From: Elysia crispata
Lineage: Eukaryota; Mollusca; Gastropoda; Plakobranchidae
Length of the DNA stretch: 64,000 bases
NCBI GenBank assembly: GCA_033675545.1
Contig: JAWDGP010001473.1
Span: 1,097,501-1,161,500 of the forward strand
Direction of reading: 5' to 3'
Below are positions 1-24,995 of the stretch, piece after piece. Positions within the stretch are counted from its first letter, which is position 1; each line of letters starts with the position of its first letter. Under the pieces are notes generated by a model. That model made no database searches. It saw only the letters and a list, made by a program, of their open reading frames with translations, and was not told the origin of the DNA. Both the position numbers and the translations under genes were made by a program.

Positions 1-67
1 AGAAGTACTGAAACTGGATAAATGAAAGCGCAGGAAACAGGATTTAGCCTTTATACTAATGCCATAC

Positions 68-11597
<11,530 letters not shown>

Positions 11598-12089
11598 TCT
11601 GTACCACTTCGCTGGAAAATTCAATGGTCTTCGGTGTATTCTGCATAAAATTTGTAGAGCAACCTTATCAGCTGATTTCAAGATTTTGTTGAGTGACCGA
11701 TGGGTTTTTTAATATTCATTTCTTGTATTCTTTTTACTCTACCGATTAAGCAACAACGGTCGAAACCTGTTCAATGCTAAATATATAATTCCATCTGCAT
11801 AATGATAAAGATCTTGGGTATTTGAAAAGTTACAGCATCTTTCAGAGACCTGGCTTGTATATTAACTTTTGTCCATTCTTGTTTTTTTTTTTTTTTTTGC
11901 CTTCTCATTTATCGTGACATAGCTTAAGACTTTTAATTCAGTGATCTAATTAATAGTATTTGTGAAGAGTCAATAACTATTATAGGTACTAATTTATTGT
12001 GAAAGTCGACAGATCTCTGGGATTTTTATTCTTTTATTCTAAATGTCCACCTCTATATAGATGTGGGAGTTTATGAGGTTGCGCTCTCC
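11598..12089. other. Upstream region of the MRH gene
   Basis: Contains the 5' leader and presumably the promoter of the minus-strand MRH gene. No TATA box or other core element was picked out with confidence. Confidence 0.5.
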
Positions 12090-12530
12090 ATGCTGTTTAG
12101 ACGGTTTGCATAGAGAAGAAAAAGAACAAGTTAGTCCATTGACAAACCATCAGCAAACTTCCTCTCCTGCGTTCACGCGCCAGCAAACTGAAAACATGGA
12201 GTCCAGAGTAGACAAGGAGAAGCTGGTGGCCTTTTTTTCAACGAATCAACTTAGACAGTAGAACTTCTGACTAAAAACTAGACATTGTTGAAAGCTTTGA
12301 ATATTTAAGTGCAGTCGTGACGGATGAAAGATCAAAATAAGAGTTCTTGTCTAGGTTTAGTCTAACGATTGGTCCATTGAAAAAACTTAAGGCCACGTGA
12401 AATTATAAGGATATTGCAATTAATTTTAAGAACAGAGGCCGTTTGAATCTTGGTCCTCCTGTAAGCTTTTAAATATTGATCCTTACAGCAGAATTAAATA
12501 GGTAATTACAAACTAGAGAAATGGGATACC
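12090..12530 (+). pseudogene. Decayed LINE reverse-transcriptase relic
   Basis: A frame around 12290-12410 reads SFEYLSAVVTDERSK, stop, EFLSRFSLTIGPLKKLKAT, stop, NYKDIAINFKNR. This is the pattern of the post-catalytic part of a LINE RT (a surface-loop EYLG block followed by the LTKLK...W region). Scattered further matches (LTNHQQ / MESRVDKEKLVA upstream, LTAELNR-like downstream) are in shifted frames. It is a different and much older LINE than the one at 7876. Confidence 0.6.
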
Positions 12531-12802
12531 GTCAAAGATTTGGGAGCATCTCGTACTGAAATAAAAAAAAAAAAAGGCATAATGATGGGAGTTACTAAAA
12601 CAATAAAATATAGAATAAAGCTTTAGATTCAAACATTACTCTGGATACATTGATTTCCACACAAAACCCAAGTTGCCAAACAAGCAGCAGCCAAGAAATC
12701 AAACCTAGATAAAGCAAAAATTCTTACAAGTTAGATGAAAATCAAATAAGAGATGGAAACAATCAATATTAAAGTAAACAACTTGAAGCATCACGTTTTT
12801 GG
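12531..12802. other. Unique spacer left of the triplication
   Basis: AT-rich DNA with a short A-run; no gene seen. Confidence 0.6.
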
Positions 12803-13328
12803 TATCTACAATGCTACAATGCCTCGTGCTAGTGCTGCTGTCATTGCCTCTAACCATAATAGGAAAAGTTGGTCAACTTTGTAAAATATTAATACATTCA
12901 TAGATCTTTGAAAACATAAGTTATCTTATAGGTTGAATAAATGGGCAGCTATAATTCCCACGAGACATTGCACCTCTCTTTTTTCTTTTTAAACTATGAG
13001 TATGACCGTATATCCTCATATTCCCCTTTTTTTCTGTAATTTATTTATGTTTATTGAATTCACGGACGAAGACAACTTGACAAAGAGAACTTATCTTTAC
13101 ATGGACAACCTCTTGTATGTATGTGTTTTCCCTCGGCTGATACGTGACTTTCATATTAATTTTAACTAAAAGAACAACAATTGAAATTTAAACATCAAAT
13201 CAAATCAAGTTCAACCAAGCTTGGGCACAAAAATTAAATTGGAAACCACTTTTCTTTGGACTCCCAGGCGCTCTGAAACTCCATCTCTTTATCAGGTTTT
13301 CGCATTTTTATTTCAATTTTCATTATGT

Positions 13329-13857
13329 ATGTCGTTTTCTTAACTTACAATAATTATTGTTCTACGTGGGCACTAACACAAGCTGAAGAAAAGAAATTGG
13401 ATGCGTTTCACAAAAAACAGCTGAAGCGGGTTGTTGGGATAAGATACCCAGTAAAGATAACAAACAAGGCTCTTTACAAGCAATGCAATGAACGCCCGCT
13501 TTCACTGTGTTTTGGAAAACAGATGGCGTTTGTTCGGACATATACTGCGACGCGACAGAGAAATCCCAGCCAATAAAGCCATGGAAGGATTCTTTATCCC
13601 ACAAAGGGACAAATACAGGGGAAGACCAATCACTACCTTGCCAGTGGTCTTGAACAACGATCTGTCCCGATTAGAAAGTAATAGCCTACTTATGGTCTTA
13701 AAACCTTCAAAGACATTGAAAACCTGAAAAAGATCGCAGAACAGAGGGATCAGTGGAAAATACTATGCACAGGAATACAAAAGGCAGCCGAGGCGTTGCA
13801 GTCTGACGACTACGATGCGGAACGGCGATAAGTCAAGTAAGTCATGTCGTTTTCTTA
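13329..13857 (+). pseudogene. LINE 3' fragment in unit 1, with target-site duplication, frame broken
   Basis: The last ~155 codons of the LINE family at 7876 (from CSTWALTQAEEKKLDAFHKK to DDYDAERR). ATGTCGTTTTCTTA (14 bp) stands directly before (13329-13342) and after (13844-13857). The 3' tail is ATAAGTCAAGTAAGTC. Relative to units 2 and 3, two bases are lost near 13507 and six gained near 13683, splitting the frame. Confidence 0.9.
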
Positions 13858-14884
13858 CTAATTATGTCATGTGGCTGTTCCCAATGCTACAATCGCGTAA
13901 TTGACGACCAGCTTCATGTGTCTAACATTTTTTAGCTATCTTTAAGAGCATTGATCATTTTTAGTTGTGGAATGTCTCTAGTCACTTTTTATGCTACTTT
14001 TATCCTACTAAAGGCCTTAATCATTTTTTTTTTTTTTATTTCCAGTCTATTTCGTTCAAGTTGTGAATTGAAAAGTCTTCCACACCAAATTTTTATTTTC
14101 TTCTTTGTAAGTTCATATCAAAGATATGCGTATTTTCAAAACGAACACAACCACCCCCAGTTTGCCTGTGAAGAAGTTTAAAACATAAATGCATTTGATA
14201 ACCATTTCAAAGCATTGCTCGTTCATAAATGGAATTAGACATTGTGTTCATAATTGAAAAGCGTGTCGTAAAGGGCTTATGGAGAAGGCTATCAATGTGT
14301 GAGTAACAGAATCACAAAAGCTTCTTAAATAACCTGGGCAACCTTTAAATAGACATTGCGTAATTAGACCTCAAACCATCCTGTGTCCCGTGGGTAAAAC
14401 CATTAGATTTTAAATTATATATGATGTATGCACATTGCTAGTTGTGAGCAACACAGAGCAGCCCTCTGTGAAACAATTGTAGATTGCATTAAAAGTTCAA
14501 GAACCGTGAAGACTTAAATTATAATTTGCACATTAATAAAAAGACATGTGTAATAAATACGCCACGTCAGTATCAGATGCTCGTCAACGTGATTTTTTAT
14601 TAAGTACCCTGTTGTAAGCACAGTTACAAGATTTTATAGTTAAAAAGCAAATACATGTACAAATATTACGATTTAACCTAATAAATAGTAGCGAAAACAG
14701 GTTGGCAATATTCAAATAACTACTTGTGAAAAATCGGGATTAATGATTAAAACCTAAATCATAGATAAAACTTTAAAAAAATATAACTGAAATAAGCTGT
14801 AATTCAAATATCTTGTCCGTTTTGCTTTCTTTACAGTTAAATCTTTTTAATAATGTAATGACTTTACCTACCTTTTATTTCCAG

Positions 14885-14907
14885 AAATTCAATAGCAAAA
14901 TGGCGTG
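14885..14907 (+). other. Candidate 23-bp exon with ATG (unit 1)
   Basis: ACCTTTTATTTCCAG precedes and GTAAGTC follows a 23-base stretch ending ATGGCGTG. Both splice sites are close to consensus. It recurs at 18949-18971 and 23014-23036. No following coding exon was found, so it may be chance. Confidence 0.25.
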
Positions 14908-15452
14908 GTAAGTCTTTCTAGTGGATAAATTAGAATTAAGGTCGTTGATTAAAGCTTCACCCCGCGATCCCGTGTCGTTATCATAAGACAAAGGGGTTAT
15001 AGCTGCTCCTTCCCTCTCGCATTAACCTTCTTACTTAAAGTATTGGTCAGGCTACTGTCACATTGGTCATCAATAATGTGATAAGACTATTACAGGTATG
15101 TAGCAACTAAAGATAACTGATCAATAAGCACTACCACGATGGTCAGATTAATATGTGTGTACTGTGTTGCGTGTTACAACAATAAAACAAAGCGATATGG
15201 CCATTGACTAATTACCAATACAGTAGAAAAGACTATCACTCTATGATCTAGACAGATCATAATCATTTCTAATTTCAAAACATCCAGACAGTCTTCCGAA
15301 ATGATTTATATTTTCTTAGAGTAACACTTTTTTTTTTGGGGGGTGGGGGGAGAAGAAAATTTAGAATTATCTGAAGAGAAATATAAAGAAAGATAAATAA
15401 GCCAGAGTGAACTTCAAGGAAGAATGAAATTGAGAGTGAAGGTCATACAGAG

Positions 15453-15453
15453 G

Positions 15454-15544
<91 letters not shown>
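15453..15544. repeat. (GA)n microsatellite, unit 1
   Basis: Almost pure GA dinucleotides with one early AAG interruption. The length and interruptions differ between units. Confidence 0.95.
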
Positions 15545-15547
<3 letters not shown>

Positions 15548-15983
15548 CGAGTCGGAGAGATTGAGATAATTTACTTTTTACAATACTTGCATATCACAAA
15601 TCTGCTTTCATAACTTACTTACCTTTTGAGTGCATTGTGGACAAATAAATTATCCTTTACCACTTGCTGGCCATATAGGCCTCCTCATTATGATCTTATT
15701 GAGCATCCATGTTCTATAACTCCTACGTCTCTAAGTTTGCAATGTATACGTTTGTGATATCATTGTCCTTCTCTTCACAAGACTTAGTATTATCAAGATC
15801 TGAGACTTATATACACCAGCATTATGACCCATACAATGAGAGAAATTTTGAGAGAGCAAAGGCTAAACAGAGAGACAACGAAATAAAGTCAGAAAGTACA
15901 AGTTAGAACGGGCTTTATTGAGAAGAAGCTCACGTCAATTATGGCCTATAAGATTCGGCTCAGATGAGGAGAGTTAATGTGGG

Positions 15984-15991
15984 TATAAAAG
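15984..15991 (+). promoter_or_regulatory. TATA-like site, unit 1
   Basis: TATAAAAG in a GGG context, with an Inr-like TCAGTT 38 bases on and a short ATG frame (MRLAFIFV, then stop) from 16053. It is repeated in units 2 (20057) and 3 (24112). The spacing is longer than usual, and promoter activity is unproven. Confidence 0.25.
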
Positions 15992-17395
15992 AGGTAGCGA
16001 TGGCCTTGTGTAAATCCAGGCTCAGTTGAATCGGAAACTGGTCACAAGAAAAATGAGATTAGCGTTTATCTTTGTCTAATGAGAGACGAGACTTGAGTAG
16101 AGGATACCTCACAAAAAAAAAAAAAGTTTGATGGGGGTAGCTCTTAACCTCCAGGACTGATATCAAGAAAGGTTAGGTTGATTTTTAGATCTGATTAACG
16201 GACTTTGGGGCAGGCTGACTAAACTAGAGAGAGGGTAAGATAGGGTCAAGATTAGGATCTGGCAGAATGGAAGAAGCTAGAGCAAGATATGCCACTTGGA
16301 AGGAGAGGAAGACCTTGACATGGAATTATTTTTTCAATTTCCATTTAAACTGGCTGCAAAAAGTCAGAGGTTGCTGGTTGTTTCATTTTTCAATATTCCT
16401 AATTATACAAAACTATTTGGCCAGTTTGCTTTATGTGGCCCTTTCCATTTCTTAGGATCTATTCTAATTTTATACCGGTAATACTTTCTTCACATTGATG
16501 TAAGACACTCCTAGTAACATTACTTGGTTTATTGCAACAGATCCGAATGGCATATGTGTTTTGTAACTAAGTCTAATCAGCTCCAGTGACCTTAAAAGCT
16601 TTATAAAATTTGACCTTGAAAAGACTCTTTTTTAATACTTGACATGTTACACATAATCTCCTATGTTTATGCATACCATCCTGAGATGAGCACATCGTGT
16701 GTCTTCGTTGGTTATTCAATGCGCGTAGAATTTATCTTCTTCAACACACAGATCAATAGATTCCTCAGTATCCTACAACTGATGATCATAGGTTAAAAAA
16801 AAAGTGTAAGAAGATTTTTTTTTTTTTTTTTGCTATTATAATTGTACAGTTGAAGACCTCTTTAATTTCTATCTACAATGCTACAATGCCTCGTGCTAGT
16901 GCTGCTGTCATTGCCTCTAACCATAATAGGAAAAGTTGGTCAACTTTGTAAAATATTAATACATTCATAGATCTTTGAAAACATAAGTTATCTTATAGGT
17001 TGAATAAATGGGCAGCTATAATTCCCACGAGACATTGCACCTCTCTTTTTTCTTTTTAAACTATGAGTATGACCGTATATCCTCATATTCCCTTTTTTTT
17101 CTGTAATTTATTTATGTTTATTGAATTCACGGACGAAGACAACTTGACAAAGAGAACTTATCTTTGCATGGACAACCTCTTGTATGTATGTGTTTTCCCT
17201 CGGCTGATACGTGACTTTCATATTAATTTTAACTAAAAGAACAACAATTGAAATTTAAACATCAAATCAAATCAAGTTCAACCAAGCTTGGGCACAAAAA
17301 TTAAATTGGAAACCATTTTTCTTTGGACTCCCAGGCGCTCTGAAACTCCATCTCTTTATCAGGTTTTCGCATTTTTATTTCAATTTTCATTATGT

Positions 17396-17921
17396 ATGTC
17401 GTTTTCTTAACTTACAATAATTATTGTTCTACGTGGGCACTAACACAAGCTGAAGAAAAGAAATTGGATGCGTTTCACAAAAAACAGCTGAAGCGGGTTG
17501 TTGGGATAAGATACCCAGTAAAGATAACAAACAAGGCTCTTTACAAGCAATGCAATGAACGCCCGCTTTCACTGTATGTTTTGGAAAACAGATGGCGTTT
17601 GTTCGGACATATACTGCGACGCGACAGAGAAATCCCAGCCAATAAAGCCATGGAAGGATTCTTTATCCCACAAGGGGACAAATACAGGGGAAGACCAATC
17701 ACTACCTTGCCAGTGGTCTTGAACAACGATCTGTCCCGATTAGAAAGTAATACTTATGGTCTTAAAACCTTCAAAGACATTGAAAACCTGAAAAAGATCG
17801 CAGAACAGAGGGATCAGTGGAGGATACTATGCACAGGAATACAAAAGGCAGCCGAGGCGTTGCAGTCTGACGACTACGATGCGGAACGGCGATAAGTCAA
17901 GTAAGTCATGTCGTTTTCTTA
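17396..17921 (+). pseudogene. LINE 3' fragment in unit 2, with target-site duplication
   Basis: The frame 17392-17895 encodes the LINE C-terminal part without interruption and is identical in translation to the unit 3 copy. The 14-bp duplications lie at 17396-17409 and 17908-17921. The RT catalytic motifs are absent, so it is not functional. Confidence 0.9.
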
Positions 17922-19517
17922 CTAATTATGTCATGTGGCTGTTCCCAATGCTACAATCGCGTAATTGACGACCAGCTTCATGTGTCTAACATTTTTTAGC
18001 TATCTTTAAGAGCATTGATCATTTTTAGTTGTGGAATGTCTCTAGTCACTTTTTATACTACTTTTATCCTACTAAAGGCCTTAATCATTTTTTTTTTTTT
18101 TTATTTCCAGTCTATTTCGTTCAAGTTGTGAATTGAAAAGTCTTCCACACCAAATTTTTATTTTCTTCTTTGTAAGTTCATATCAAAGATATGCGTATTT
18201 TCAAAACGAACACAACCACCCCCAGTTTGCCTGTGAAGAAGTTTAAAACATAAATGCATTTGATAACCATTTCAAAGCATTGCTCGTTCATAAATGGAAT
18301 TAGACATTGTGTTCATAATTGAAAAGCGTGTCGTAAAGGGCTTATGGAGAAGGCTATCAATGTGTGAGTAACAGAATCACAAAAGCTTCTTAAATAACCT
18401 GGGCAACCTTTAAATAGACATTGCGTAATTAGACCTCAAACCATCCTGTGTCCCGTGGGTAAAACCATTAGATTTTAAATTATATATGATGTATGCACAT
18501 TGCTAGTTGTGAGCAACACAGAGCAGCCCTCTGTGAAACAATTGTAGATTGCATTAAAAGTTCAAGAACCGTGAAGACTTAAATTATAATTTGCACATTA
18601 ATAAAAAGACATGTGTAATAAATACGCCACGTCAGTATCAGATGCTCGTCAACGTGATTTTTTATTAAGTACCCTGTTGTAAGCACAGTTACAAGATTTT
18701 ATAGTTAAAAAGCAAATACATGTACAAATATTACGATTTAACCTAATAAATAGTAGCGAAAACAGGTTGGCAATATTCAAATAACTACTTGTGAAAAATC
18801 GGGATTAATGATTAAAACCTAAATCATAGATAAAACTTTAAAAAAAATATCTGAAATAAGCTGTAATTCAAATATCTTGTCCGTTTTGCTTTCTTTACAG
18901 TTAAATCTTTTTAATAATGTAATGACTTTACCTACCTTTTATTTCCAGAAATTCAATAGCAAAATGGCGTGGTAAGTCTTTCTAGTGGATAAATTAGAAT
19001 TAAGGTCGTTGATTAAAGCTTCACCCCGCGATCCCGTGTCGTTATCATAAGACAAAGGGGTTATAGCTGCTCCTTCCCTCTCGCATTAACCTTCTTACTT
19101 AAAGTATTGGTCAGGCTACTGTCACATTGGTCATCAATAATGTGATAAGACTATTACAGGTATGTAGCAACTAAAGATAACTGATCAATAAGCACTACCA
19201 CGATGGTCAGATTAATATGTGTGTACTGTGTTGCGTGTTACAACAATAAAACAAAGCGATATGGCCATTGACTAATTACCAATACAGTAGAAAAGACTAT
19301 CACTCTATGATCTAGACAGATCATAATCATTTCTAATTTCAAAACATCCAGACAGTCTTCCGAAATGATTTATATTTTCTTAGAGTAACACTTTTTTTTT
19401 TTTTTGGGGGGGGGGGGGAGAAGAAAATTTAGAATTATCTGAAGAGAAATATAAAGAAAGATAAATAAGCCAGAGTGAACTTCAAGGAAGAATGAAATTG
19501 AGAGTGAAGGTCATACA

Positions 19518-19620
<103 letters not shown>

Positions 19621-21465
19621 CGAGTCGGAGAGATTGAGATAATTTACATTTTACAATACTTGCATATCACAAATCTGCTTTCATAACTTACTTACCTTTT
19701 GAGTGCATTGTGGACAAATAAATTATCCTTTACCACTTGCTGGCCATATAGGCCTCCTCATTATGATCTTATTGAGCATCCATGTTCTATAACTCCTACG
19801 TCTCTAAGTTTGCAATGTATACGTTTGTGATATCATTGTCCTTCTCTTCACAAGACTTAGTATTATCAAGATCTGAGACTTATATACACCAGCATTATGA
19901 CCCATACAATGAGAGAAGTTTTGAGAGAGCAAAGGCTAAACAGAGAGACAACGAAATAAAGTCAGAAAGTACAAGTTAGAACGGGCTTTATTGAGAAGAA
20001 GCTCACGTCAATTATGGCCTATAAGATTCGGCTCAGATGAGGAGAGTTAATGTGGGTATAAAAGAGGTAGCGATGGCCTTGTGTAAATCCAGGCTCAGTT
20101 GAATCGGAAACTGGTCACAAGAAAAATGAGATTAGCGTTTATCTTTGTCTAATGAGAGACGAGACTTGAGTAGAGGATACCTTACAAAAAAAAAAAAAAG
20201 TTTGATGGGGGTAGCTCTTAACCTCCAGGACTGATATCAAGAAAGGTTAGGTTGATTTTTAGATCTGATTAACGGACTTTGGGGCAGGCTGACTAAACTA
20301 GAGAGAGGGTAAGATAGGGTCAAGATTAGGATCTGGCAGAATGGAAGAAGCTAGAGCAAGATATGCCACTTGGAAGGAGAGTAAGCCCTTGACATGGAAT
20401 TATTTTTTCAATTTCCATTTAAACTGGCTGCAAAAAGTCAGAGGTTGCTGGTTGTTTCATTTTTCAATATTCCTAATTATACAAAACTATTTGGCCAGTT
20501 TGCTTTATGTGGCCCTTTCCATTTCTTAGGATCTATTCTAATTTTATACCGGTAATACTTTCTTCACATTGATGTAAGACACTCCTAGTAACATTACTTG
20601 GTTTATTGCAACAGATCCGAATGGCATATGTGTTTTGTAACTAAGTCTAATCAGCTCCAGTGACCTTAAAAGCTTTATAAAATTTGACCTTGAAAAGACT
20701 CTTTTTTAATACTTGACATGTTACACATAATCTCCTATGTTTATGCATACCATCCTGAGATGAGCACATCGTGTGTCTTCGTTGGTTATTCAATGCGCGT
20801 AGAATTTATCTTCTTCAACACACAGATCAATAGATTCCTCAGTATCCTACAACTGATGATCATAGGTTAAAAAAAAAGTGTAAGAAGATTTTTTTTTTTT
20901 TGCTATTATAATTGTACAGTTGAAGACCTCTTTAATTTCTATCTACAATGCTACAATGCCTCGTGCTAGTGCTGCTGTCATTGCCTCTAACCATAATAGG
21001 AAAAGTTGGTCAACTTTGTAAAATATTAATACATTCATAGATCTTTGAAAACATAAGTTATCTTATAGGTTGAATAAATGGGCAGCTATAATTCCCACGA
21101 GACATTGCACCTCTCTTTTTTCTTTTTAAACTATGAGTATGACCGTATATCCTCATATTCCCTTTTTTTTCTGTAATTTATTTATGTTTATTGAATTCAC
21201 GGACGAAGACAACTTGACAAAGAGAACTTATCTTTGCATGGACAACCTCTTGTATGTATGTGTTTTCCCTCGGCTGATACGTGACTTTCATATTAATTTT
21301 AACTAAAAGAACAACAATTGAAATTTAAACATCAAATCAAATCAAGTTCAACCAAGCTTGGGCACAAAAATTAAATTGGAAACCATTTTTCTTTGGACTC
21401 CCAGGCGCTCTGAAACTCCATCTCTTTATCAGGTTTTCGCATTTTTATTTCAATTTTCATTATGT

Positions 21466-21991
21466 ATGTCGTTTTCTTAACTTACAATAATTATTGTTCT
21501 ACGTGGGCACTAACACAAGCTGAAGAAAAGAAATTGGATGCGTTTCACAAAAAACAGCTGAAGCGGGTTGTTGGGATAAGATACCCAGTAAAGATAACAA
21601 ACAAGGCTCTTTACAAGCAATGCAATGAACGCCCGCTTTCACTGTATGTTTTGGAAAACAGATGGCGTTTGTTCGGACATATACTGCGACGCGACAGAGA
21701 AATCCCAGCCAATAAAGCCATGGAAGGATTCTTTATCCCACAAGGGGACAAATACAGGGGAAGACCAATCACTACCTTGCCAGTGGTCTTGAACAACGAT
21801 CTGTCCCGATTAGAAAGTAATACTTATGGTCTTAAAACCTTCAAAGACATTGAAAACCTGAAAAAGATCGCAGAACAGAGGGATCAGTGGAGGATACTAT
21901 GCACAGGAATACAAAAGGCAGCCGAGGCGTTGCAGTCTGACGACTACGATGCGGAACGGCGATAAGTCAAGTAAGTCATGTCGTTTTCTTA
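21466..21991 (+). pseudogene. LINE 3' fragment in unit 3, with target-site duplication
   Basis: Same insertion as in units 1 and 2, so it predates the triplication. Duplications lie at 21466-21479 and 21978-21991, and the frame 21462-21965 is open. Confidence 0.9.
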
Positions 21992-23580
21992 CTAATTATG
22001 TCATGTGGCTGTTCCCAATGCTACAATCGCGTAATTGACGACCAGCTTCATGTGTCTAACATTTTTTAGCTATCTTTAAGAGCATTGATCATTTTTAGTT
22101 GTGGAATGTCTCTAGTCACTTTTTATACTACTTATATCCTACTAAAGGCCTTAATCATTTTTTTTTATTTCCAGTCTATTTCGTTTAAGTTGTGAATTGA
22201 AAAGTCTTCCACACCAAATTTTTATTTTCTTCTTTGTAAGTTCATATCAAAGATATGCGTATTTTCAAAACGAACACAACCACCCCCAGTTTGCCTGTGA
22301 AGAAGTTTAAAACATAAATGCATTTGATAACCATTTCAAAGCATTGCTCGTTCATAAATGGAATTAGACATTGTGTTCATAATTGAAAAGCGTGTCGTAA
22401 AGGGCTTATGGAGAAGGCTATCAATGTGTGAGTAACAGAATCACAAAAGCTTCTTAAATAACCTGGGCAACCTTTAAATAGACATTGCGTAATTAGACCT
22501 CAAACCATCCTGTGTCCCGTGGGTAAAACCATTAGATTTTAAATTATATATGATGTATGCACATTGCTAGTTGTGAGCAACACAGAGCAGCCCTCTGTGA
22601 AACAATTGTAGATTGCATTAAAAGTTCAAGAACCGTGAAGACTTAAATTATAATTTGCACATTAATAAAAAGACATGTGTAATAAATACGCCACGTCAGT
22701 ATCAGATGCTCGTCAACGTGATTTTTTATTAAGTACCCTGTTGTAAGCACAGTTACAAGATTTTATAGTTAAAAAGCAAATACATGTACAAATATTACGA
22801 TTTAACCTAATAAATAGTAGCGAAAACAGGTTGGCAATATTCAAATAACTACTTGTGAAAAATCGGGATTAATGATTAAAACCTAAATCATAGATAAAAC
22901 TTTAAAAAAAAATATCTGAAATAAGCTGTAATTCAAATATCTTGTCCGTTTTGCTTTCTTTACAGTTAAATCTTTTTAATAATGTAATGACTTTACCTAC
23001 CTTTTATTTCCAGAAATTCAATAGCAAAATGGCGTGGTAAGTCTTTCTAGTGGATAAATTAGAATTAAGGTCGTTGATTAAAGCTTCACCCCGCGATCCC
23101 GTGTCGTTATCATAAGACAAAGGGGTTATAGCTGCTCCTTCCCTCTCGCATTAACCTTCTTACTTAAAGTATTGGTCAGGCTACTGTCACATTGGTCATC
23201 AATAATGTGATAAGACTATTACAGGTATGTAGCAACTAAAGATAACTGATCAATAAGCACTACCACGATGGTCAGATTAATATGTGTGTACTGTGTTGCG
23301 TGTTACAACAATAAAACAAAGCGATATGGCCATTGACTAATTACCAATACAGTAGAAAAGACTATCACTCTATGATCTAGACAGATCATAATCATTTCTA
23401 ATTTCAAAACATCCAGACAGTCTTCCGAAATGATTTATATTTTCTTAGAGTAACACTTTTTTTTTTGGGGGGTGGGGGGAGAAGAAAATTTAGAATTATC
23501 TGAAGAGAAATATAAAGAAAGATAAATAAGCCAGAGTGAACTTCAAGGAAGAATGAAATTGAGAGTGAAGGTCATACAGA

Positions 23581-23588
23581 GGGAGAGA

Positions 23589-23673
<85 letters not shown>
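23581..23673. repeat. (GA)n microsatellite, unit 3
   Basis: GA run with two early AAG interruptions, one of them shared in position with unit 1. Confidence 0.95.
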
Positions 23674-23675
<2 letters not shown>

Positions 23676-24995
23676 CGAGTCGGAGAGATTGAGATAATTT
23701 ACATTTTACAATACTTGCATATCACAAATCTGCTTTCATAACTTACTTACCTTTTGAGTGCATTGTGGACAAATAAATTATCCTTTACCACTTGCTGGCC
23801 ATATAGGCCTCCTCATTATGATCTTATTGAGCATCCATGTTCTATAACTCCTACGTCTCTAAGTTTGCAATGTATACGTTTGTGATATCATTGTCCTTCT
23901 CTTCACAAGACTTAGTATTATCAAGATCTGAGACTTATATACACCAGCATTATGACCCATACAATGAGAGAAGTTTTGAGAGAGCAAAGGCTAAACAGAG
24001 AGACAACGAAATAAAGTCAGAAAGTACAAGTTAGAACGGGCTTTATTGAGAAGAAGCTCACGTCAATTATGGCCTATAAGATTCGGCTCAGATGAGGAGA
24101 GTTAATGTGGGTATAAAAGAGGTAGCGATGGCCTTGTGTAAATCCAGGCTCAGTTGAATCGGAAACTGGTCACAAGAAAAATGAGATTAGCGTTTATCTT
24201 TGTCTAATGAGAGACGAGACTTGAGTAGAGGATACCTTACAAAAAAAAAAAAAGTTTGATGGGGGTAGCTCTTAACCTCCAGGACTGATATCAAGAAAGG
24301 TTAGGTTGATTTTTAGATCTGATTAACGGACTTTGGGGCAGGCTGACTAAACTAGAGAGAGGGTAAGATAGGGTCAAGATTAGGATCTGGCAGAATGGAA
24401 GAAGCTAGAGCAAGATATGCCACTTGGAAGGAGAGGAAGCCCTTGACATGGAATTATTTTTTCAATTTCCATTTAAACTGGCTGCAAAAAGTCAGAGGTT
24501 GCTGGTTGTTTCATTTTTCAATATTCCTAATTATACAAAACTATTTGGCCAGTTTGCTTTATGTGGCCCTTTCCATTTCTTAGGATCTATTCTAATTTTA
24601 TACCGGTAATACTTTCTTCACATTGATGTAAGACACTCCTAGTAACATTACTTGGTTTATTGCAACAGATCCGAATGGCATATGTGTTTTGTAACTAAGT
24701 CTAATCAGCTCCAGTGACCTTAAAAGCTTTATAAAATTTGACCTTGAAAAGACTCTTTTTTAATACTTGACATGTTACACATAATCTCCTATGTTTATGC
24801 ATACCATCCTGAGATGAGCACATCGTGTGTCTTCGTTGGTTATTCAATGCGCGTAGAATTTATCTTCTTCAACACACAGATCAATAGATTCCTCAGTATC
24901 CTACAACTGATGATCATAGGTTAAAAAAAAAGTGTAAGAAGATTTTTTTTTTTTTTTTTGCTATTATAATTGTACAGTTGAAGACCTCTTTAATT

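Larger units (their letters stand above)
12803..16869. repeat. Tandem unit 1 of 3 (~4.07 kb)
   Basis: Starts TATCTACAATGCTACAATGC and ends GAAGACCTCTTTAATTTC. It is nearly identical to the two following units in direct orientation. It holds a truncated LINE with target-site duplications, a candidate micro-exon, a T-run/G-run junction, a (GA)n tract and a TATA-like site. It is the most diverged of the three, including two indels in its LINE frame. Confidence 0.95.
20940..24995. repeat. Tandem unit 3 of 3 (~4.06 kb)
   Basis: Direct repeat at an offset of 4070 from unit 2. Homology stops at TTTAATT near 24995, where CCTTTTATTTTATT follows in place of a fourth TATCTACAATG start. Confidence 0.95.

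Noticed and set aside
12061..12261. 66-codon plus-strand frame as a gene
   Set aside because: It overlaps a decayed LINE relic and shows only shifted fragments of RT sequence.
16267..16455. 62-codon frame conserved in all three tandem units
   Set aside because: Conservation is explained by recent duplication of the whole unit; no domain or signal peptide pattern.
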